Positions 27,301-42,300 are shown, numbered from the stretch's first letter. The stretch is 64,000 nt of DNA from Siderastrea radians (GCA_964017195.1 OZ024900.1:34105093-34169092); one strand, 5' to 3'. Notes: generated from the letters alone by a model not told the origin. Translations and numbers: made by a program.

Positions 27301-30300
27301 ATAATTCTGAGGTGGTTAGGGATCCCTGGTGACCTGTGTTCTGGATCCCAGATCCCTGCAAGTTGGCTTATAAGTCAGTGGCTTGAAACATAAATTTGTG
27401 TTTAATTTTAGTTATTTTGTACGTGGTGCAGATAAAGGTCGTTCATAGTTCGAGCATGGCTAGAATGAACATTGCTATCTTCATCAGTAAGCAAATTAGA
27501 TCAAATTGAATTCAGTCAATCAAACTAAAATATTCATGAATGTAAATTTGGATTGTAAACTGAGTTGACAACGTAAGGTAAATTGGCCACTGTAAAGAAG
27601 TTCAGAAGTTGACGTTTTGAGCATCAGCCCTTTGTCAGAGCGAATCGAAGAGCTAATGCTTGAAACGTCAGCTGATTTCTTTGTGGTGACCAATTTACAT
27701 GTACATTCAGTTATCAACTAGGCTGATAAATCCAAGTTTTTGTGTGTAACTGATGCAGCACCACAGTTTCTTTAGAAAGCAACCCTTTAAACATTCATGT
27801 ACACTTGTTCAAAATGGCTGTCAAGGCTTTATAGTTTGGTCCAGTTTGCCAATAAATCAATTATATTCTATGTGAAGCATTAAGCACAATGCGTTTTTGA
27901 AAAGTCTCAATGGTTTGGTTTGGAAGATAATTGAGAAAAGTGACCCCATCTTACATGTAGTAACTCAGTATAACTACTGGAGTACATGTTTTATTTGAGG
28001 TGCAGACCGTAGCCTTAGCAGTGGAGCTCCTTTGCGGCTGAAGGCCGCAGAGTGGAGCACTATTGGTAAGCAAATTTGGTAACCTATCGATGTGAGAAAT
28101 TTTGCTTGTGACGTCAGCGTACCCTCGTACACCCGTCCGCCCGTACAGACTCTGGGGGAGGGGGGGGGGGAGTCCCAAGGCAACCCGACCGGGGGGAACG
28201 AGAATGACGCCTTTTGAAAAAGAGGTTTTTTTTAAAAAAGCTTAAGGTTATTTAGCAAAACAATTATTCGACAGTTATAAACTTGAGAAAAATATCTAAT
28301 ATCTATGTTAATTGTAAAAGTGGAAGGCGAAAAGTTCAAGTTACGAACTGAAATTCGTCTTCGATAACTTTATCTTTCTTGTGTTCCGCTGCGAACTCGA
28401 TCAGCACATCGCTTGAGTTTTGTAGACCTTGGCAGTGGTCCTGACGCCAAATATAGCAGAGCTAGTGCCTTCTGCTTTTTTCTTTCGACAACCATGGTTT
28501 TTGCGGCGGTCCGATCATATTTTCCCGGGAAAAACTCCCGCGTGTTTATCTGAGCAAGCTGCGAATGATAAACAGCTGGTTAAGTACTAAAATTATTACG
28601 TAATTTCAAGGTGTGGTTGGTGCCGAGTTCGAATCTCAGTGGGCACAATAAATTTTGTCTTCCAGGTGCTCTCTAATAGTGGCCCTATCTTGGAAACTTT
28701 TGAATTGTCTCAATCATTTTCCCTAACCAAAACAAACCCTCTGCTATTGTCTTTGTCCTACATTAGTGTACAAACTTTGAATCGTTCTTTCTTTATAGCT
28801 ACGACGATTATAATGTTCCTGATACTATGAATGTACATGGAGTTTATGACACCAGTGCTACAATGCAGACATTTTACAGTCAACAGGAATACCAAACGTT
28901 TATCCAGCATGAAGCAGGAATGTCAGGTTCTGCTTTTGGTTTTTATGGAGGAGTAAAGAAGGCCTGGGGAAGTTCGAGCTTTAGTGGATCCCAGAAATAC
29001 ATGGCCCGATTTTCTATTGACATTGACAGGTTTGTAGGATAAGTTGGTATGTTCACACTTCAAGGTTACATGTTGAAATTCTTCTCGTTAATGGTAGTTG
29101 TAATGTGTGTATATAGCACAAATTTCATGTATTTGCAATTGCACACACACGGGGGTAGGTTTGATCGATAAAAAGGTGTGAGAGACAAGCCTGATAGCTT
29201 AAGATCATCGCTAATGACACAGTTATCTAAACTATGACAATGTGGTGAGCACAGTTAAGATAAACTTACAGTATCAGTAAGATCCTGGTTTGGAGGGGCG
29301 GGGGGGGACTCGGGGGTTTTAACTTCCCACTTCCTGCCCTATTTTTGTTGGCTCCCACCTCTTTGCGTTTTTTGATTGCAAAATATTGCGCAATGTTGCG
29401 TAATTTCCCCTATTTCTCCCGCTTCCCGCCACCTTGTGAATCCCACTTCCCATCACCTTCTGCCCCCTTTTCTCCCCCCCCCCCCACTGTCCCACTTCAC
29501 ATCCTAGATAGTGGCCTGGAGGGGATTTTCTATCTGCAGAATCAAACCGCCTCTTTTATCATTTAGGTTCGTTTGTTTTGTAATAATTTTAGGATGTCTT
29601 TAGACCCCTTTTTGTATTGTAAATAATTTATTTTTCAGGGCTCCTATTGATAACAGAGTCTGCCTTGACTCTGACGGGATTTCCCTGATTTAATAAAGGT
29701 GTTTATCCTTTAACTGGAGGAACTTAAAGTGCACCTAACCCTAAAAAAATTTTCCCCGTCAAATAAATCCTGTTATCATTTGGAGCATTTTGTCACAAAA
29801 AGTTTTTGATTTGGTTTAATCCCTGTTTTTTTGTGCGCGGTTGAAGTACGGAAAATCGGCTGAAAATAGACACCATTTTGGTTCAGGGTCGAGCAGTGAG
29901 GGCATGGGACTAGTCACCTTGTGACGTCAAATCAAGAACCCGCAGTCTCGCGCCATCTCTGTCGGAGCTATATTTCGGGTTTACCTCGGTGTAAGAACCT
30001 GACAAGATTTTCTTTGTTTGTTAGCTTTTGTTTTGCTGTACGGTATTGTTTAAAATGTTTTTGTTTCCTTTGTTTTACGTCATCCGTGAGTTTCACAGGT
30101 TCTTACACCGAGGTAAAGCCTATATTTCTCTTGAGCTCTCGAAGATGTACAGAAAACTGTCGACCGTTCGTATTGCTCCGAGACATAGTAACCAAAGAAA
30201 CGAATCACAAGACGTATCACTACAAAAATACAGCATTTTTTGACGACGAGCGGCCAGAGGCGAAGGGACGAAATGAGTGGATTTTGTAAAGCAATAGCGA

Positions 30301-33300
30301 GACGAAGATACTATGCTCGATGCATTTTAAGCAGAGATTTGTTGTCGCAGAAGAAGGTATGAATGAATGAACAACTTTAGTATCCGATCAAACGATAGCT
30401 TCTTGTGTATTTCCAATGATTCAACGGCCGGTTAACGTTAGGGCTGATTAACGTTACGGCCGATTAACGTTACGCAGAAAATTATTACCTTTGCGAATTA
30501 TTCAAGTTGGCTACACGGTAAGCGCTAAATAATTACATGAAAGCGGTGCCCAAAACAGCGAAGGGTTTAAAATTAAAGACCGTATTTATAGAAAGTCCTC
30601 CTTCAGCAGAACCGAACACGCTTTCTCCACAATAACAAGCCATTGCCATTATTCCTTATTCTAGTCTATGAACGTGTCTCGCTATGAGAATTTTATCTTG
30701 AGTCATATCAAATCACTCGAGCATAACAAAACATTACTGTGCAGAGATTGCTTGTTCATATCCTCCGTTGAAGTAGAGGACAAGCAGTCTCTTTCTTAAT
30801 TCTTTTATTACCATTTTTTGTGCGAAAAAAGGCCGCAAGAAGATCGAAGTGTGAGCGATGAGCGGGGAAGCCTCGAGTCGCGAGTCAAGCGAGGGCTGGT
30901 TGATTTACATAATTTGTACATTTCCGCTCGCGCTGGGATCTGAGGAAACTGCTTGCACGTTGACGCGAGAAAAATGATTGGTAAGATAATCTCAGTTGAA
31001 CCGATACTAACAAACTCTCGTGCTTATAATTCTCGTCAATGTCCTTTAGAAAATAATTGTTTTCCTGATTCACTAGTGTTATAAATTGTTGTTATTGTTA
31101 ATGCTGGTTACAGAAATGGAGAAGACGTAAGTAATATCGCAGTTTCCACATTTACTTCCATGTAAAATAAATAAATGAAGAAAGGAATGCTTTATTAAAA
31201 TCTCCATTTCTATGAGAGGTTCCCTCAGCTTGAGTATAAATCTCAAATGAGAGAAGCGGAGAGCAGGAAAACCAAGACCAAACATGAAGACCGAAAGTGC
31301 GAAATAAAATGTAAACACTCACGGGCGAAGCTTAGCATTCCGGTTTCTTCGCGGCCCTCCAAGGCGAATCGTAAGTTGCTTTATTTGCTGTTCCAGTTCT
31401 TAGTTTGCCTTTATTTCCTTTTTGCATTGAGCAATTCATTCTTCTTTGGTTAGCGGCTTTTTAGCAGATATGGGCAGGACGGCACTTCCTTCATCCTTTG
31501 GCGGTGTACTGTCGACTTCGTGTTCCGCATCTATCTCGTATTCAGAGCTAAAATTCATCTACAAATCAGCAGAATCCGCATAGCTCGTCTCAGTATCTGC
31601 TTTGGATTACAACATTGGAATTTTAGTCATACTATGACTTTGTTCGAATTAGCTAGAAGGTCAGAAGGCTTTGATGAACAAATAAAGTCAGAGAAACACA
31701 GCTAAAAACTAAGCGGCGTGGAATTCTTGGTTCTTGATCTGACGTCACAACTACGGCTCGCCCCAGGTTCCTCTTACTCGGACGGTGAACCAAATTTTTC
31801 TTGAATTTAACAGGGCATAGAAAATCGAGAATTTAACCAAATCAAAAAATTTTTGCGAAGAAATGTTCCACATGATAACAGAATTTATTTAGCCGAAAAA
31901 AAATTTTAGGGGTTAGGTGCACTTTAATTAGAAGAGACAACTCAAATACGTGGTTTAGTCTACATGTCCATAGTTGGTCATTGAGGCACACAATTCTTCT
32001 TCACATTTTTAGATATGAGATCTATTTAGACGAAGTCAAACCAAAGGATCTGAGTGTTAACTTTCTGCAGGAGTTCATGGACCTTCCCCTGTCCTATCTA
32101 GCTCCTGGGGCAGCTGTCAAATTTCGTAAGTACTTTAACATGTTCCCTTCTTTTTGTTTCTTTTAAAATTTGTTTAGTTTTAATTAAATTAGTATTGATA
32201 CTTGTTTCCATGTAAGGACCAGTGTAGTATTCTGGCAGCTTTTGTTACGTTTCTAAATAATTCCTTATAATTATGAAATAAAATCTTTGATCAGCATCCG
32301 TTGTTTGACACTCTTTCATTGTCTCGCTCCATCCAACTCTATAAATAGACATACAGTATGTGAATTTTGTCAAAACATATTTCAAGATTATTGCACAGAA
32401 AGCGTTGGAGACAACCTTTTATTATATAAACTGGAGTGTTTTATAGAGATTTCCACCACTGAGAAAAATCGTAATTGGTACATGTAAAATTATGATAATT
32501 TTACATGTGAAAATACGGCCAATCAGCTTTCGCGACGTCACGCGCCTTATTTCGCGCCACTTTTGACAACGGTTTCCCATCGATTTCGTAGTGCTCGATC
32601 GCTGCTCGCTTGGCTCGTTCAGAAAAAAAGAAAAAACTACTAACAGTTTAGGTGGCCTTGAGCAATACACCAGAAAAAATAGCCAAAAATTCGGCAACTG
32701 ATTCGTGTCCTTCACCGACGAAGATGTTGAAAGATTTGTCGAAGCTAAAGCCAACAAAAACATTGGAAGAGAAATGCATAGTGGCGTAGTATTGTTGGAA
32801 GTCGTTTTTGCCAAATGAAAATGAAACAAGACATATCCATGCAAGACATACCGCCGCCAGAATTAGACGCTTACCTCAGTAGATTTCTGTCTATTGTCTG
32901 TGAGAAAAAAGTCTCTTGATGAACATGAGCCAACAGCACTTAGAGGAATTGCCGCTTCTGTCAATTGTTTTCTGAAAAACCTACGCTACAGCGAGTCTAT
33001 TATCGAAGGACAACGTTCGACAGTTGAGTTGTTCGAGAGGCACTTGTTTAAGCGAATTTCTCAATGATATTTAGAGACAAGACTGTGGATCAGTTTGTGT
33101 GTAGGCTTCGACAACAAGCGGCGAGTTGCGACTTTGCCCAGTATGAGGGTGATAATATTTGGGTTAATCGATAAGGCTATTCCAGTCACTTACGTCACAA
33201 AATTAATCTGGAGCAAGAAGGTAGGGTGACTTTAGATTGTCTACAAATGAATACGGGCAAAAAAAGCAATAAAGAGTAGCAATAATAAAACGAAAATAAA

Positions 33301-36300
33301 ATAATAGTGAAAAGTTTTCTATTGTGTTAATGAATGTATTTGAAAATTGTTTGTTTGAATCAGTTGAACTGGAATTACTTCTATCTTCTGCCTTTACGCT
33401 ACTGCTGTTGCCTTTAAATAAAAATTGTTTCAGTAATATTGTGGGAATTATTATGTTGTTCCAAACGTTTAGAAATAAAACAAGGGCATCTTTTATAGAG
33501 ATATACTGTATATCCTTTTTACTTAACGCCTCAAAAAGATGGTTTAGACTAAAGCGTTTGTTCGAGGGTAGTCCGCCTTTTTTTACTACAAGTAAACGGC
33601 GAGTATTCAGACACTTCGAACATTTTACATGAAGTATGGTACAAGAGACGTCGTTGTCGTACTGTCACGTGAAAAATTGCCCCACATGGATTTATATTTT
33701 TTTATGAGTATGGTGCTCCGCTCTGCGGCCTTCGGCCGCAAAGGAGCCCCGCTATGAACAAATTAACACACTTGACGAAACTTTTGTCCATGTGGTACAC
33801 ATGGACATTTTCTAGATTAAAAATAGACCTCTACGATGCATGTATAGCAGCTGTTCTTGAAGGCTTCTTAGTGTCAAGCTTAATCAAGTAATTTTTTGAT
33901 GTTTTCTACCTTTTGCATTTCCAGAGGATTTCATTCTTCGTTGGGGAACACACTACATAAAATCAGGAAAATTTGGTGGCCGGCTACAAATTTTCAAAAC
34001 AATGGAGGCAGACCAGGTGTCCAGTAAGGCTGAATTCAGCCAAGTAATGGAAGCTGAGTTCCGAAACCTGTTTGCAAGCTTTCACGCCAAGAGCGAGACT
34101 AAAGGAGGAAGCAGCCAAAAACAACAATCAAAAACTTCTTCTACCTCCATATCTGTGGAAGGAGGAGATCAAGAAATTGCATCCATGATCTCAGATGAAA
34201 ATTCACCGACGATAAAAAATGAAATCAAGCAATGGCTGAAGTCAATTCGTACCTTTCCAAAGCCTTTCTCGTTCATGGTAGGTCCCATCACAGACCTACT
34301 CAAATTCAATCCTTCATCCCTGTTCACTAATGAGGAAAGAGACTGGGGATGCGAGGGACACGCCTCCAAGATGAAGAAAGACCCAGACACTGATGAAAGC
34401 TACTATGAGGTCAAAGTCAACGGAACCTTGATAAAGAAGAAATGCCCATACAAGAGCCGCGATGATCTGGCATACGTGTTAGAACGCAGACTGAACAGCT
34501 TGGAAAGAGCTCTTGGTGTTTATATGGAGGAGGTAAATGCTATGCTGTGGATCATGTTTATTTGATAAGCAAAATACTGGCTTTTGCAACTAGGTATAAT
34601 CCACAACACCCACTGAAAGGTCCTGAAAGCACTTTTATTTTTGAAAAATTGAAATTTTGTTCTAATATTTTAATTATGTATTAAGAAGTTAAGCATTTCT
34701 TATCGATATAGGCCTCCTGAATTCCGATATATCACTAAGTACATAGTACATGTACTTGTTTGAGCCTGAAATAACCAATCCAGACAAGGTACTCCTGGGA
34801 CTGAAGGAAGACAAATCCCAGTATTGCTTCAGAAACGTTTTTACGTGATTATACCCTATGCCGATATCACGCCAGTGCTTCTTTCCAGGACTGAAAAAAC
34901 TTATGGCTATCTGTTATAATTGTTCAGAAAAGCCTTTCAAGAATCAGTTCCAAATGAACCAGTTTCAAAACGATACCGTGTTTAAGACAACAGATAGTGA
35001 AATTAATTACCCTGTTTAAAACTGAAAACTCTGAAAACATACCCAATCTAGCGATACATCCCCATTAGGGCAACAGAAGGGGGTGCCTCTAGCACTGGGG
35101 GTATTCCCATTGATAAGCCATATGCAGGAGTGCAAAATCCGGAGTGTGCACTCCCATACTAAGCCTATGTCACAACGTTTTCACAGACCAGCTTATTTTT
35201 AGACAAGTTTTAGGTTACTACGAAAATTTTTAGTTTCGGTCCGCAAGAGTCCGCACTCGCCAAAAAATTGCGGCTCTTTATCATTCTTTCTCCTTCTAAA
35301 ATGCAAAACTTCAAGCAAGACTGAGAAGTCTGAATTCGCAGGACATTCCAGCTAAAAATAAATCGGTCTATGAAAACACCATGACGCGAACATACATGTA
35401 AGCTAGTTGCACACTCCAGGTTATGGGTCCTGCCATATGGGGATGTGCCGCTGTGGAGGGTATGGTTTTCAAGCAGCTTAGTCCGAGATAAGGTGCAAAA
35501 CTCAGAGAGTTTTTGTCTAGAATAAGGTATCATTTATCGGGAAACGTGTCAGTGGTATGAAGAATTAAGTCTAGAGTAGGAATAGATGCTCTGGGAGTCT
35601 GGGATAGAGTAGGGTTTTTGGTGTCAAGTCTAGAAAAGGGTTACACACTGCAGCTGAGCATGGTCTGTAAGGGGCTCAGAGTCCCAGCGGCACATCCCCA
35701 TCCAAATATTTACAGAGTACCCCCCGTCCCCGTCCCCGGGGACCTCCACCTCCTGCTCGGGTAATCTTGCTGTAAGCTCAGTGATATCTTCTGGACAATT
35801 TTCATCATTTTGTATACCTTTTTTTGTTTAGGGCCCTCTTTCTGTGTCCGATATAACTCTTCCCGCTGGAAAACCTGGCTGTCAGACTGACAACTTTGAG
35901 TTCCAGAAAGAAGCTGGGAAACCAACTTGGGAAGCAATGACAAGTGACGAAGAGTCGTTTATTGTTATATTCAGGGTGATAAAAAAATTGTCTGGAACAT
36001 ACGACAGCACTCCCGTTCTGGTTTCTCCCAACATGGAAAAATATGTGAAATACTTTGAAGGTGAATGGTTTGTTGGTGGTAGTGCTGATAATATGGACTT
36101 GAACACAGCTTGTAATCTTGGCCAGGGGAAAGACTTCAAGATTTGCATACTTGGATTGGTTTTGTCGTACCATCCTCGAAGCGGATACCTCACTCTCGAG
36201 AAAGATGATTTCAACATCTCCAAGAAAACCTTTCCCAGTCTGACAGAGGATATGATCGATTCCTTTGCTGCTCATGCTGAGTGGCCAGCAAAACACATCT

Positions 36301-39300
36301 TTCAACTGGATACAGTGGTAGGTTACCTCCCATGCAACGTGAAGTGGTCCAACGCCATGCGCTTTGACCCAAGCAACAAAGAAGGAAAGTGTCTTCATTT
36401 CACAGTTTCTTCAAAAGGAACTGTGTTTGCCATATTTGCCGCCATCCCAAATAGTAAAGATACCTGGTACTATGTGCAGATCTCTCCATATGGCGTTGGA
36501 ATCTTTAAGGTAATCAAATTTGTTGTATTCAGATTGTCACAATTTGTAAGTTGTCTGACAACTTTGAAAAAAGGCAACAAACAGTGAATAGAGTTTTCAA
36601 AGGCATCTTCCCACCAACAGTCTAAGCTTACCACTATAACGTCTTCTCATTTTGTTAAACTTATCTCCATACCACCCAACATCACTACTGCTACAACCAT
36701 TACTACTTCCACTACCAATTATTGCCATCAATGCCACTCCCACTACCAGAATTACAGCCACTACCGCTACCACCACCACCACCACCACTACCACTACCAC
36801 TGCCACTACCACTACCACTACCGCTACCACCACCACTACCACTACCACTACTGCTACCGCTACCACTACCACTACCGCTACCACTACCACTGCCACTACC
36901 ACTACTGCTACCGCTACCACTACCACTACCGCTGCCACTACCACTACCAATACCACTACTGCTACCACTACCACTACCACCACTGCTACCGCTACCACTA
37001 CTACCACCACTACCACTACCACTACCACTACCACTACTGCAACTACTACCACTATCACTACCACTACCCCAGCCACTACCACTGCCACTACCACTACCAC
37101 TACTACTACCACAACCACTACCACTACCACTACCACTACCACTGCCACTACCACTACTACTACCGCCACTACCACTACCACTGACACTGCCACTACCACT
37201 ACTGCTACCGCTACCACTACTACCACCACTACCACTACCACTTCTGCAACTGCTACCACTATCACTACCACTACCCCAGCCACTACCACTGCCACTACCA
37301 CTACCACTACTACTACCACTACCACTACCACAACCATAACCACTACCATTATTACTGACACTGCCACTACCACTACTGCTACCGCTACCACTACTACCAC
37401 TACTACCCCTGCCACTACCACTACCACTACCACTGCCACTACCAGTACCACTACCACTACCACCACCACTGCCACCACCACTACCACTACCACCACCACT
37501 GCCACTACCACTATAATTGCCACTACCACTGACACTGACACTGCCACTGCCACCACCACCACCACCACCACCACCACTACCACTGCCACTACCACTGCCA
37601 CTACCGCGACCACTACCACTGCCACTACCACTGACACTACCACTGACACTGCCACTGCCACCACCACCACCACCACCACCACTACCACTGCCACTACCGC
37701 GACCACTACCACTGCCACTACTGCTACCACTGCCACTACCACTACCACTACCACTACCACCACCACCACCACCATTACCACTGCCACTACCGCGACCACT
37801 ACCACTACCGCTACCACTGCCACTACCACTACCAACAACATAATGGCCACCACTACCAGTCCCACAACAACCCCGTTTGAAGAACATAAGCTGCATGATC
37901 GTACGTCAAGAAACTAAATCATTTAATTACAGTTCTGTGAAATACCTTGTTTCTGCTAAAAGCGTTGTTGGAAGCTGCCTTATTCAAACAACTGGCAAAA
38001 TATATTAATTTCGTTAAATATTAAATTTACTTTACTTCCAGAAGTGAACTTGAAGCCTACCTTATATTGAATCTACTTTTTGTTACATTGACAGTCTCAA
38101 AAACTCGTGGTTTCTACAGTGGATATAAACGCAGTGGGCCTGGGATCAGATATTCTGTATCAGTCTTATTTTGTCTGTGTGAAGGAGGGTCCGGAAAGCA
38201 CAGTGATCGAGTACGGGAAAAGTCACGGGACCACAGAGATGGGCGACGTCTACCTCACGATGATAGACACAGATAATCCCTTGAATGTCCGTTTCTATTC
38301 GTTTGGGAATGGAGAGGAGCCGATGGAGGTAGTTGACGCACACATCATTTCTCGTCACCTGACCAAAGCCAAGTGTATGGGAGACACTGTGCTTGATAAC
38401 CAAACAAATATGTGCGTGCAAAATTGCCACATTCAGTGTGATCCAACGCGAGGTAACATAATATGTTCTAACTATTTAACAAGAAACAATAATTTATTAA
38501 TAACTATTGCACGAAACGGAGTGGCACTTGAGTTCGTAGCCAAATGGAGGTGTAGAACCGATCTCGAGTTGGCTAAGAGTTCTTCTGTGCAACGTGATAA
38601 AGTGGAGTACTCGTTTTATTATATAGACGTTCCCTGGATGATGGGAAATGTTAGAGCCGTGTTATAATAAATGAAACTCATTTTTGCCAATCAACTTGCG
38701 CCACTGATAGTTTACTACAACCCTGGACGAAACTGCTGGAGAAAACGAAAAATACAGTCGAATTTCTCAGTTTTCCTGAATTAAATATAAGCCATACAAT
38801 AGCAAGAACGGTTTTCAACCCTCATCTTGCTTTCAATGTTGTTTACAGGTTCAGGCAAATCTTTGACGGCACTTTTCGTAGGCAAGAGAGGCTGAAGTAA
38901 GAGAGTGAATCCTCGTGCCCCATGATAATTATTTGAAAAATTTTTATTATTAGTTCGCACTCATGCTGCGAAGGTTTTTTTATCTGTTTTTCCCATGTCA
39001 ACAATTTTAATTTACATGACGTCATTCTAACTGACCAATGAGTTATCTTCCTTAAAATAACCACGCAGTATGACACAGATCCAAAAATAGATTTCAAATA
39101 ATTTTCATCGGAAGAGGCCCATGTTTTGGGGATTAGCTCTCTCCCTTCATCCTCTGTTGTCGTAGGAGAACGGCATTCATTTGTTTCTGGGGATGGGATT
39201 ATAGAATTGGTGAATCGAATTACCATGGTTATCAGAACCCGTCTCAACAGTTTTTAGTCAAGCATCTTAGTGGGAAACAAGAAGAGTATATGCTTTCTCA

Positions 39301-42300
39301 TATCCAGAAATATCCAGGGGATGCCTATGTGATGACACTATCATAAAGCCTGTGAGAAAAGGCTTTTAAGGCCGCGGGTGAGAAAGTAGGTCATCAGTAT
39401 TCATTTATTTAAAGCGTATGCACAAAGTGTGACGAATGGTAGCGACATTGCACGAAATATTCATAAATAGGAGGCTCTTCAGTAAAACTTTCAGTTTCTG
39501 AATCAATAATTGCACGTTCGTTAAATTGTGTGCCACGAATATCTTGTGAAGTCCGTTGTTTACGTTCAAACGTTAAAAGAAACTTTTTGGAAGTGTTCCA
39601 ACATTCGTGTTATTCGGTAAGCCTTCGGAAGCCTTTAAACCACCAATTTTGTGTCCAAGAATGCAGTGCGGATGTAGAATTTCCTGAACTGACACAACAG
39701 ACAGATAAACTAGGTGTATTGCAGATTGTCACAACAGAAGCAGTTTTTCAAACAGGCTTTTTAACAGAATATTGAAGGCTTCAAATTTAAACAAGGACGA
39801 TTTTGCTCATTTAAAAGCTTACAACTTTCAGTGGAACTCGAAATCCCATAATCGGCTTCTGTTGTGACACAATAGAGGTTTTAACTGTTCAAGAAGTGTT
39901 GTCTTCTCCACGAGGAGAAAACTTGGACACGGAGTCGCGTTTTACAAAATCTTAACTTTGGGAACTCATAGCATCGCAAAGAAGCGCAATCTATCAAATC
40001 AAAAACATTACCTTGCTGCACTTCCACCATTCCCCAAGCTCTCTGTTAAGTTTCAACGGAATCAGCTCCCAAACGTTCAAGATATAAAGTTTTTAACGTA
40101 AGACCTCCACCAAAATTTTGCCTTATAAATCTATTCATGAGCAGCTTGTCACCCGCGACCTGAAACGCGTTTTTCAGCAAGAAACATTTAACCCATTTCT
40201 ATGATTTTTGGCATCCTAAACGAAGAATGCTGGAACCTTAAGAAAAAAAAGTAAATACTTGATTGTTCCTCAAAGGAATGGACGCCTGTCAAATCTTGCC
40301 TTTTCACCCAGCCAGCCAAAAGGGTTTGAAAGCAGTACTTGTTTTTTTCGTTGACGTGCAGTGATTCTTTTGACATCTGAGCAAGTGTCTATATTGCCTG
40401 TTCTAGCGCTAATAACTGTCTGTCTTTGCTTCAAAGGATGTCGCAGAACCTCGAGTAACAAGCCGTTAGCTACCGATTGTAATGCATGTCGGAATCTGAA
40501 GAATGCCATTACTGGAGAATGTGTTGAGAAATGCCCGGAAGGTTTGGAAGAAAAGGCTGACAAGACTTGTAAAGGTAAGTTCTCTTAGGGTTTTACCTTA
40601 ATTGATTGAAATTATCAGACTTCTTTCTCATAGCCATTTCTTAAGACTTCCTTCTGATATCCATTTCTCTTGCTTAAGGGAGGGGGGATTTGTGATCTCA
40701 AGATCCTGTGCATTTTTCACCTCCAAACAAAGAAACTGAATTGAATTGCAAATGTCAACAAGCACATCATCCTGATTAAAGATAGAACAGACATGAAATT
40801 ATCGTGATTAGTAATGATTTTGTCTTCACTCCAAGAAAAGTTTTAGTAACATACGCAATACAATCTTACCTGAATTTTCGTTATCACAATACGAATAATT
40901 TTTGCAAGAAACAAATTTGCATAGAAGACGGCTTACCGAATTCTTTCCAAAATGTTTATATAAAGCGCTTAGCCCTTGCGAAGTCCAGACCAAAATCATC
41001 GGACTAGTAGGCCAAAAGCTAAGAAGTCAAACTGACACTAGGAAAAACAACGGCATACAAATTTCAAATTAAATCCAAAACCGAAACGTGAGTTAAGGTC
41101 AACCAATAATTGTCCATATATTAATGAATGATATAATTCGAGGTCACAACAAGAGGTGAAAGAAACAAGTGTATTAGATTATAATTTGAGGAGAGGACAG
41201 CCCTGGGCACTCCTGGTTGTACAAACTTATTTGCCTTCTTACATGTGTGTGTAGAGTCATTCGCTGTACGTTTATCTTTTTTTTTTCATTTTACTAAAAA
41301 TGATTAGCCAAAAATTTAGGCTGCGAGCAGGCTCACTTAGTGTGTTATTCGTGCGAGTATCTTGGCAGAGGAGCTGCGATTTGCGAATCGGCGAGAAGAA
41401 TGGGGCCCATTCTTCTCGCCGGCTCGCTTCGCTTGCCGGCTCGCAAATATCACGCTAAGTCAGGACACCAAGTGAACCTGCTTGTAGGCTACCAAAAATA
41501 GGACACTTGCAGGATGGCGTCATTTGACTACGACTACCAGAATCCTTCAGTTTGTTCTTTTCTTGTTCAAATTAGTGCTATTGTTGTCTAAACCTCACTG
41601 GGATTGCAAATTTTATAGTCAGAGCCGGTCAGGCGTTACTGTCGTTAACAGACTAATGAATTCATTATTGGAAAATTGATTAATCAATATGCCATTAACG
41701 AATTCATTAGTCCGTTTACGACGAGAACGCCTGACCGGCTTTAACTATAAAAATAAAGGAAAAACGAAATGAATTCTGGTAGTTGTAGTCAAATGACAGC
41801 ATCGTGCAAGTGTCCTATTGTGAAGCTATTTTTTACGAGAAGAGTCAATGACAAAATCTTTTAAGGGCTATAATTCGAAGGTTGCACACGAAAAATGTAG
41901 TTTCCGAATGCGGAGCAATTTTGAAAAGATGAAAGATCTAAGAAGAGTCACAAAAAATATAAACCGTTCCAGGAGTGCACATGAAAGAAAAGTATTGAGA
42001 CCAGAGAAAAAAAAACGAAGAAGAGAGTTGTGAAAGAGGTGCCTGGAACAGATTATGAGAAATATTAAAGGAAGAAAGGTTCGATGTTTCTTAGTTTATC
42101 TTGAACTGTATGGAGAGCGACTTGAGAACAATTTTTTAAATAAACGTGCGATTGTGAAGGGTGAATTGACTCTTAATTGTCTTCCACTCGTCACTTCTAA
42201 AGTTAATTATTGTTTCCCTTGGGACTAGTCATTCTATACTTTAAGTGTTACGTATTTTGTTCTTTATTTTATATTGTCCCTACAACTTGCACTGCCGAAT

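Noticed and set aside
28595..28660. tRNA gene at the B-box-like motif
   Set aside because: No A box, acceptor stem or cloverleaf could be drawn; kept only as a weak SINE trace.
32422..32844. 140-codon minus-strand frame
   Set aside because: Overlaps the palindrome and the Crypton-like remnant read on the other strand; no recognisable content.
35805..36398. 197-codon minus-strand frame
   Set aside because: Shadow of exon 9 on the opposite strand; no domain.
36597..37917. Frames of about 420 and 394 codons on both strands (poly-Val/Ala, poly-Thr, Gly/Ser)
   Set aside because: They come from the trinucleotide repeat, which has no stop codons in several frames, and lie between two phased exons.
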